From Sclerodactyla briareus (taxonomy: Eukaryota > Echinodermata > Holothuroidea > Dendrochirotida > Sclerodactylidae): a stretch of DNA of 64,000 nucleotides. The notes under the pieces were generated by a model, which searched no databases, had not been told where the DNA came from, and saw nothing but the letters and a program-made list of their open reading frames with translations. Every line of letters begins with the position of its first letter. Position 1 is the first letter of the stretch. Where the stretch lies: NCBI GenBank assembly GCA_026419785.1, contig JAODTK010000555.1:1083875-1147874 (forward strand). Direction: 5' to 3'. A program made the translations under genes and the position numbers. Shown piece after piece: positions 50,601 to 59,600 of this stretch.

Positions 50601-53600
50601 AGTGTAACACTTTCAGTTCGTTTACTCCCTTCTGTGAGTTTTGTCAGAAATATGCCCTGACGCATACCTCTATCGCTTCATAGTAATTATAGAATGCCAT
50701 AGTGCAAGATTATGGAACATCTTCAGTGCGTATTACCCTGTTTCAGAATACACTGATGATATACTTGGGGTCAGCTGATTCATTACAGGAGCACAGAAAC
50801 AACAGAATTGAAAATACAAATCTATTGTGTCTGGCAGAAACACCATCAAGGCATGAAATATAACATTACAAAGTATTCTAGAGCCAAATAATGTGAAGCT
50901 TGAACAGGACGGGGGGTGTCGAACGGAACATTCTAATATTCTGACAAAATGCAAATGATGTAGCCCAAAAATAAACATGTCACTATAACACTACTGTTGG
51001 TGAGGGAGCCGTTAGAGGCATAGCAAACAGCTTCACACCCACCTCACTTCTGCACAGGTGCTTCAGTACAACATGTCCAGTGCTTGTTGTTACCACAGGG
51101 GGGGGATAAGGGTTCTGATCCCAATGTCAGACGAATCCAATCAAAATAGTGGCCTTCGTGCTGGGTGTCCGGTATGAGAGGACTGGATGCATGTTGCCTT
51201 CTGCCTCTGACCCCCCCACCCACCTCCACATTGATGTACTGCTAAAGGGGAATGACCTTACTCTTCTTTCTTCTTCAGTGAAAAAATGGCAGCCTGGTAG
51301 AGTCATTTATGTGGGGTTGCTCACATGGGGTTGTTTCTGTGGGTCTACCTGTTTCTTTGGATTTATCATTCTCGTCATCTTTGTCGTCCTCGCACTCCTC
51401 GTCTTCAGACTCGTCTTCAGAGTAGTCGTCACTCATGTCCTCATCACTCCCTTCCTCTGAGCCCCCGGAGCATGATCCGCCTCCTCCCTCTCTGAAAAGG
51501 AAGAAAAAGGAATCCATAATAACTGCTATAGACCAAGTACTGAAGTGGCATGCCAGAAAGCCTGTGCAAGTCTACAAACATTAGACCCGTAGTTATGTTG
51601 GTATGAAAGGAAGACACTCAAAATGAAGACCTGGAAGTCCCCCAAAACTAAATGTTATTCACTCTAATGTTGCCCAGAGTCATGGTTGCTGAAGGAGTGA
51701 TGAACATTCTTATTGAAGATGGTTGTGGATGGCTAGCTCAACAGTGAGTTACTCATGAGCATCAATGCTGCTAACGTACCCAAAGTTATTGGAAGAACAA
51801 TACCCACCCCCCCCAATACAACCCCAACCCAAAAAACCTACTTCAATTTGCGCTGTTTAGTCTACAGGGATCACAGTGGCCATTTTTTGGAACAATATTG
51901 AATTCTGTGTTTGAGAGTCTATGGGACTGACCCTCTCATTCCATTGGAACCATGCTGAATTCTGTGTTTGTCATCTACAGGACGAATTGCATTTCCTCGA
52001 AACCATACCAGATCTTGTGTTGGTAGTCTATGGGACTGACCTGCATTTTATATAAACCATACTGAATCTGTGTTTGTAGTCCACAGACCTGACCATGCAT
52101 TTCATTGACCATACACATTCTGTTTTGTGTTCTACAGGTATGACTCTGCGATCCATTGAAACTTTACTGAATTTGGTGTTTGGTGAGGTAGTCTCCCAAT
52201 TGGGGACTGGATTGGTTACCCTACTTGAATATTCATGCACAACACCATGTACAACTTCTAGAGTGACCTGGTGTGCTCATGCATGCCAGTTGATTTTCTA
52301 ATTACATGAACTAAGAATCAATGGTAGGTCACATACATGTGCCCATGAATACCCAAGTACCTTAGTACACAAGTGCCTGATTACATGAGTACCTGAATAC
52401 ATTAGTATCTGAGTACATGGGGATCTGAGTACATGAATACTGAATACATCAATATCTGAGTACATGAATCTCAGAGTACATGAATCTCAGAGTACATGAA
52501 TCTCAAAGTACATGAATATCTGAGTACACAAACAGCACGAATACCTGAGCTATTCATTTATTCATAATATGAGTCAATAGTGTGTACATGTACATGAGTC
52601 AGCAATTGGCACACTGCACTGAACCATACTAAAACAGACTAATACATACTCTTGACAATTGATGTCCCAAATCCTCCGAGGGTTCTTGCCTGTAGACTCC
52701 TCTTCTTCCCCGTTGGTTGATCTTTATCAAAATCAGGATCAAACAGAAGCTGGACGATGTCGAAATCATTCTAGAGGAAAGCCAAAGAGAACATTGAAAA
52801 CATGCCTATGAACTGAATTAAAAAAAAAAGAATCTGTTCAGCATTTAGGTAAACTTGATCTGCACATTGAAGGCTAGTAGGAATGCTCCATTGAAAAAAA
52901 GAATAACAATTATTTGGTTGGTATTGCCATTGCTCCTAGTCAGGTGGTGATATTTGATATTTTCTAAATGTTATGTATAAAATGGACTCCCTGTAGTCAA
53001 AATGGAATTCCCAGTCTTCCCCTTGATTTGAGAATTCTGCCAAATATCCCATAGTTTGAATAGAACAGGAGTACAGCCTCATTTTTCAGGTTCCCCTGTA
53101 CTTACAGCTCGTCAGCAGCCATGAGAGGGGTGATGAGATTGACATCATCGCTCTTGTTCACGTGTGCCCCGTTCTTCAGCAGGAACTTGACACACTCGCG
53201 ATCCCTGCTCTTGACTGCTCCTAATAGTGGCGTCTGCTGCCATCGAGGTTTCCAGGCATGGTACCGCCGCCGCGTCAAGACGAGGGTGACCTGTCCCCAC
53301 CTGGCTCCAGTCGGGCATCAGGTACACTTGGTTTGGTGACAGACCACCGTTACACTTAGAAAGAAGTCTGGAGAAGTGAAAAGTGAAAAGGTTTTGTTCA
53401 AGAGAGCAAGCTAGAGTAACTACACAAATATTATCCGATGTGCGCAAATTGAAGACAGAGAGTAGTAGAGAACAAGTGGTTGTTTGGGCTGGGGCATGGG
53501 AGCCATCAGCTAGGGCTATCAGAGGTCTCCAGATGTGGTACGGGACCTGCCATAACATAGCTCAAGTCCGGGAACGAGCCCGCAATTGGGTTACATTACA

Positions 53601-56600
53601 AGGTGGCCAGGAGGAAATGAAGGATCGAGAAGAATGACTCAGATTACCTGGAATGAGCAGACTGAAATGATACCTCATTTGGGTTAAAGACGGGATAGGT
53701 TGTGGTGGGGATGGTTCATTGTAGATGGGTGTTCGCCTCTGGCTATCAGAAGTTCCCAGACATGGATGGTGCAGTCCACTGATAATGAGGGAGAATCAGC
53801 CCCAAGCTCTCTCCAGTTAGCAGAGGTCATTGGTTACAATTATGAAGAATCCCAAGAGTGAAGCATAGAAATAGTTACAGGTCAAAGTAGAGAAGGCACC
53901 GTGATTCCCATAATGGCTAGCTGCCATGCAATGGGCAGTGAGTATCATAGACTGTACCCCCATCCAGGGAGAGAATGCCCCACCTGACAGATGTAGTGGC
54001 TGTCTGTTTGGGGGGGGCTTAAAGAGAGGTGAACTAACATAATAAACTTACTTCCACATGTCCTGACATTGGTCCTGGTGGTAGAAGAAAGCCGAGAGCA
54101 CAGACCGACCTTGATTGTCAACACCAGCGAAACTGACCCTGCACTCCCCGTCTCATGATCTGCAAGAGGAAGAAAACGATGCCCAGGAACAACTTACAAA
54201 TGCCGCTCTTCCGAACACATACCAGCAGAGCTTGGAACGAATTACCTTACTTCGCAAGCATGAAAAATTATTCGGCCACACAAGCTCGCTTTTGACACTG
54301 CCGTCATGGCAGAGACCTGCCATGCTTACCCTGAATTTTTTTGAATTGTTAGACTTAGCTGGATCCAATTAATAAAAAATACCAAATAAATTTCAGAGGG
54401 AGAAAAGGGGTAGCGAAGGGGAAATGTCCTGCCAGTACTCGCAGGCCTGCATGGTTTCAGGGATCCCAATTTCCTATGACTTGTCGAAGCTCATATATCG
54501 AAACAAGTAGCAACGTCACCTATGAATAGAGAGCACATCTGGTAATCCCTCGCCAGGATAGCGTAGGTGAGGGCGCTGCAGCCAAAGCTATCTGCTGACA
54601 GTGGATTATTGCCAAGAGACATCAAGGCTTCTGCACCGCAAAAGAGGAAGATGATTGGTATTATTTCATCTTGTTTCAAACTTGGCTCGATCAAAACTTA
54701 GTTTAGTCAGTAAGGACCATTACACAACAAAACGGTTTATAATCAGTAAGTAGCACAAGTTGGTTTTGGGGGTTTGGTAGGCATTTCCCTTGTGTTAGAG
54801 GCGTATTTTCATTTAAGAGTGTCCACTTTAGACACTTTCATCACCAGTGTCTGGGAAAGTCCTATTTCCTTTGGTGGAACCATCAGGGGGCCAGAACATA
54901 ACATGTTTCATCCACTAATTCCCAAATAACTTAAAGCATTTTTTTTTTATATAATGTTTCATCCCAATGAAGTGCTACTGCAACCATTGGTGCAAATATA
55001 ATTCCTAGATTGTAATCACTCAACGAACCTTGAATGTCCTGATTTTCTGTCAGTAGGGCCTGTCTTCTTTGAGTTCAGAGCCAGACATGGAGCATGTTTC
55101 GTGCTTCTTCCTCCCATTGAGGAGTCCTTTTCCTTTTAATTTTTCATCTTCTTCTGACGCAGGCTCAGAGCAAGCTGCCACTTCTTGGCCTCCAGAACAG
55201 CTACATTAAGTAACCAAGAAAGAACAGAAAAAAAAACAATAACGACCCATCAGATTCCCACCTATTGCCTTCACAAAATGGTGTCAGCATCTAAATAGGT
55301 CAGCTTTATTTTTCTGTAATGACGAATATACAAGGCCCGATAAGAGTGAGATCTGGATACTGCAGTAAATTTCAAGCAGCTACTCCTTACGAGTCTTGTC
55401 CAGACGCTCTTTATGGGTGTTTCTCTGCACATCCTCATCAGTTCAATAGGCGACGGCAACGGCAACTGTGACGTAATGTTTTTCGCGTTGTAGACCATGT
55501 CGCCGTCCTGCAGTAAGGGCGCTTTAGATTTCTACGAGATGTCAATTTGCCAGTTGCGTGATGTAGATGCGCACGTTTTATTGCGCATCTGAGTATTGAC
55601 TGTAGAATTCCCAAATTCCATTGTTTAGCCGTTGAATGATGCCACGCGCTGGGCTCAAGTTCATGTCGTAGGGACAACGTGAAAAGTGAGTGACTCCTAT
55701 CGTAGATATGATGTAGTACATCAGTTGGTGAAGTTGTCACATGTGCAGTAGGTTTAACATTGCATCATACGTTGCCATTGCCGTCAGCGGCGTGGAAGCT
55801 AAAACTCCCCATTGTCGCTCTCTCACACTGCGCTACAACCCAGAAGAGTTATATGCAGTTTGTGATTTGTGTCTCGATATCGAATGTCTTGTTGCACTCT
55901 CCTGACAAGCTGGTGATTAATATGCATAATTTTTGTGCATACGGTACAAGGGCCCCAACCAATGCCCGATAGTGGACTGCACCGGGTCGGTAAGAGGACA
56001 GATTGGTCAGTGACCAACTTCAAATTCATTAGGACTGATTGTTGAGTCAACCAAGTAAGAAGTATTGTGGAAATGTGACCAAATTAAGAAATTGCCCAAA
56101 CTATGCAAATTAAACTAGACACATTGTTTGACTTCCAGTGACCTATTCTCTAATTTTAATATAATTCGGACCATCGGTGGACCGTGCTCTATACAAAATT
56201 TTGCATAAAATATGCAAATTGGATGATTCAATTATGATATTGTACATTGAAAATCTGAGCAGTTCATCAACCCAATATCCTGTACCTATCCTGTGCCAAA
56301 CCACATCACCATAACTCATGCGGTTTGTCCATAATCGCTATAAGGACTGAAACAATACAAGACATAAATAGGTTAGTGACTCATTGGCCAAGATCTTGTT
56401 CATTGAACACCGATACTACATACAGAATTTCATCAAAATCATCTCATCGTTTTTGGAGAAATTCCACTAATGAGGAAGTGTGACACACATACAAACACAC
56501 TATAGTGATCGCTAGTCTCTTGCTGAACTTTGTTCAGGGAAGAAATAGGAAGAAATAATCCACCAGTCGCCTGACGATTCCTTGTTAGGTGGAATAAAAA

Positions 56601-59600
56601 CAGCTGTATCAAGTAAAACGCATGTGATTTGTATGTTTTATATGTAGCTCTATGTATTGAGCACTCTGATCAGCGAGGTATGCCTATGTAACATATATAC
56701 ACTAGGGATGGTTTGTCGAGTCATGAGAACAGAACCGTGTTAACACCAAGACTAATCCATCACCAAATGTTGAAGATTAATTGATTGATGATTATTCCAT
56801 GGTACCTCAATGTGGAGGTGCATGGGGTAATCACAAACAGTCGACAATGTGGAAAATACCTACCCCCCTCAGTTTTCATACCCTGGTTCCAATCTCTCCA
56901 GCTGCATGCCCAGTGCGTAGGCAACAGTTCAGATTTTCAAGTCTGGTGTAACCCAACTGGATTTCGAACCCAAATCTCCCAAATCTGTGAAAAGCCACTG
57001 CCCTTCCAACTGGGCTACATATTCTGATCAATAAGTTGGTTGTGATTCATTCAACAAAAGCGAAGTCCATATGTAGGGCAGGCACCATAATGGCCCCCGG
57101 TTGGTAATATTGTGGAAAATATTAATATGGATGTATTCAAAAACCAGAAAAGACAAGCATCAATTTTTACAAATTCCGCTTGATAATTGTGATGGGGATG
57201 GTGGTACAAACACCCAACTTTTCTGGAGATACCCGTTATGCTCCCCACCTCTCCTATAGTGCAAAATATAAAGTGTAAAATAGGCACATTCTATAGCGAC
57301 TTTGTATATAGGGTACACAATATTACCCACAAAACCAAGTTAGAACACAGCCTAACCAGACTCACCTGCAGCACGCCAGCTGTCTTGGGCAGTCCAACCC
57401 TCTCCAGTTTATCCATCACAGATAGAGGACCCCCTGCCAGCCCCAATCTACAACCTTGTACAGGAGGGACACCGAGGTGACCCGATCTGGGACTGGTGGT
57501 CTCTTCTTCTCCCACAAAAAAAAAAAAAAAAAAACCAGCCCTACCTCCTGTTCTTCTTGATCTCCGCCTGCTCCTTGCTCCCTCTCCACTCCTTTATCCT
57601 CCGTGAGGGCCGCCACAGGTACGTCAATGTTAGCCCCTCGCTGGATCAGGAGGACTGCAATGCTGGAAGAGGAAGAGGACAATCATTGCCAGGGCTGGAG
57701 GGTAGGGGGAGCAGCTATCTGTTGACAAACTGTCACCAACTGTAGGGAGTGAGCACTCGTATTACCTCCAGTTCCTGTACTCCCCAATAACAGCACCACC
57801 CCAGCCATCACATCAATGCTACTCCACTAACCACTGGCCCACTCCCTATCCTATCTGAACTGATAGAATAGCAATGCTGATGAAAGGGACAAAAGGAGAA
57901 ACAAGATTACAATCCTCTGAGTTGTTACATGCTTGTTAGCATGTCCTAGATACCTGTAATAATGTAAAAATGTACCAGTATCTGCCAGAACAGTGACAGG
58001 TAACTGTAAGATACTTGTTATCATGTGCCAGATACTTGTTAAGAACTTAACACTAATGGACCGGTATCTGCCAGAACAGTGACAGGTAACTGTAAGATAC
58101 TTGTTATCATGTGCCAGATACTTGTTAGGAACCTAACACTAATGTACCGGTATCTGCCAGAACAGTGACAGGTAACTGTAAGATACTTGTCAGCATGTGC
58201 CAGATACTTGTTAAGGACCTAACACTAATGTACCGGTATCTGCCAGAACAGTGAAAGGTTACTGTAAGATACTTGTCAGCATGTCCTAGATACTTGTTAA
58301 GAACTTAACACTAATGGACCGGTATCTGCCAGAACAGTGACAGGTAACTGTAAGGTACATGTGCCAAGATACCTAGTAGCAGGATAATTGGAATTATGAT
58401 AAGGACAGATGAAAGATAATCAAGATGACAGCCACAAAAGTCCCCCTGGGATGATCAAATTATTCCCATTAAATTACCTTCAGTGACCTTGGCGCTACTG
58501 TTCGGGATTAATGGTAGTCAATCAATCAATCATCCATGCATGTACCAATCTTCTGGTACACAATCCACCAGGCTAATATTCAATTGATAAGCAAATTTAA
58601 ACAAATTAGTATTCGTCCCGAGGAGCCCACTACAACACTCGACCGTGCACCTATGCAGAAAATCCCAGCTCGGGGGCATTCACACTTCAGAAGATACCGC
58701 AATGCACATATGGACCGCCAGGCAGACAGACGGGCAGACAAGTGACCACTATGTCTTTTCTTGAGCACAAAAGGAAAAAAAAACAAAAACTACCTCCCCA
58801 TCAGTTCCTTCGGATGACAGGCATGAAAACCTTCACTCACCTGTCATGCTTGCCAGCAACTGCATAGGACAGACTGGTGTTCCGAGATCATCTGCAACAT
58901 CGAGATCACTGACATGCTGTGATTGATTAGTACAAACAAGAAATAGGAATATCAATTCACATCTGCTGCTGGGATATGCCTTGAAGCAACTGAATTACAG
59001 ATAAACGTTACACTTTTGGGGGTGGGTAGGGGGGAGGGATTGTCAGACTACAAGATAGCTTTCTTAGGAGAGTTATTACAACCCTCTCTGCATATAAAAA
59101 ATTTCCAGAACAATGCGATATTGATGCAGTATATTGTCAATATAATAAATCAATGTAAAATATGATATACCATGAGACTATTACTTGTGATAATATAATT
59201 TGAACAGGGTGCCAGATGATAGTGTGTTGTTTTTTCAAGTAAGACACTGGAATATCTTTCCCACTATGGTACAAGATGATAATGTCTCTTCATGTAAGAC
59301 AATGGCTTGTCTTTCCCCACTTGGTAAAAGTAAGACATTGGATCATCTTTCCCCACTGTGGTACAAGTAAGACATTGGACTATCTTTCCCAACTATGGTA
59401 CAAGATGATAATGTCTCTTCATGTAAGACAATGGCTTGTCTTTCCCCACTTGGTAAAAGTAAGACATTGGATCATCTTTCCCCACTGTGGTACAAGTAAG
59501 ACATTGGATCATCTTTCCCCACTGTGGTACAAGATGACAATGCCTCTTTATGTAAGGCGATGGATTATCTTCCCCCACTTTGGTGCCAGATGATAGTGTT

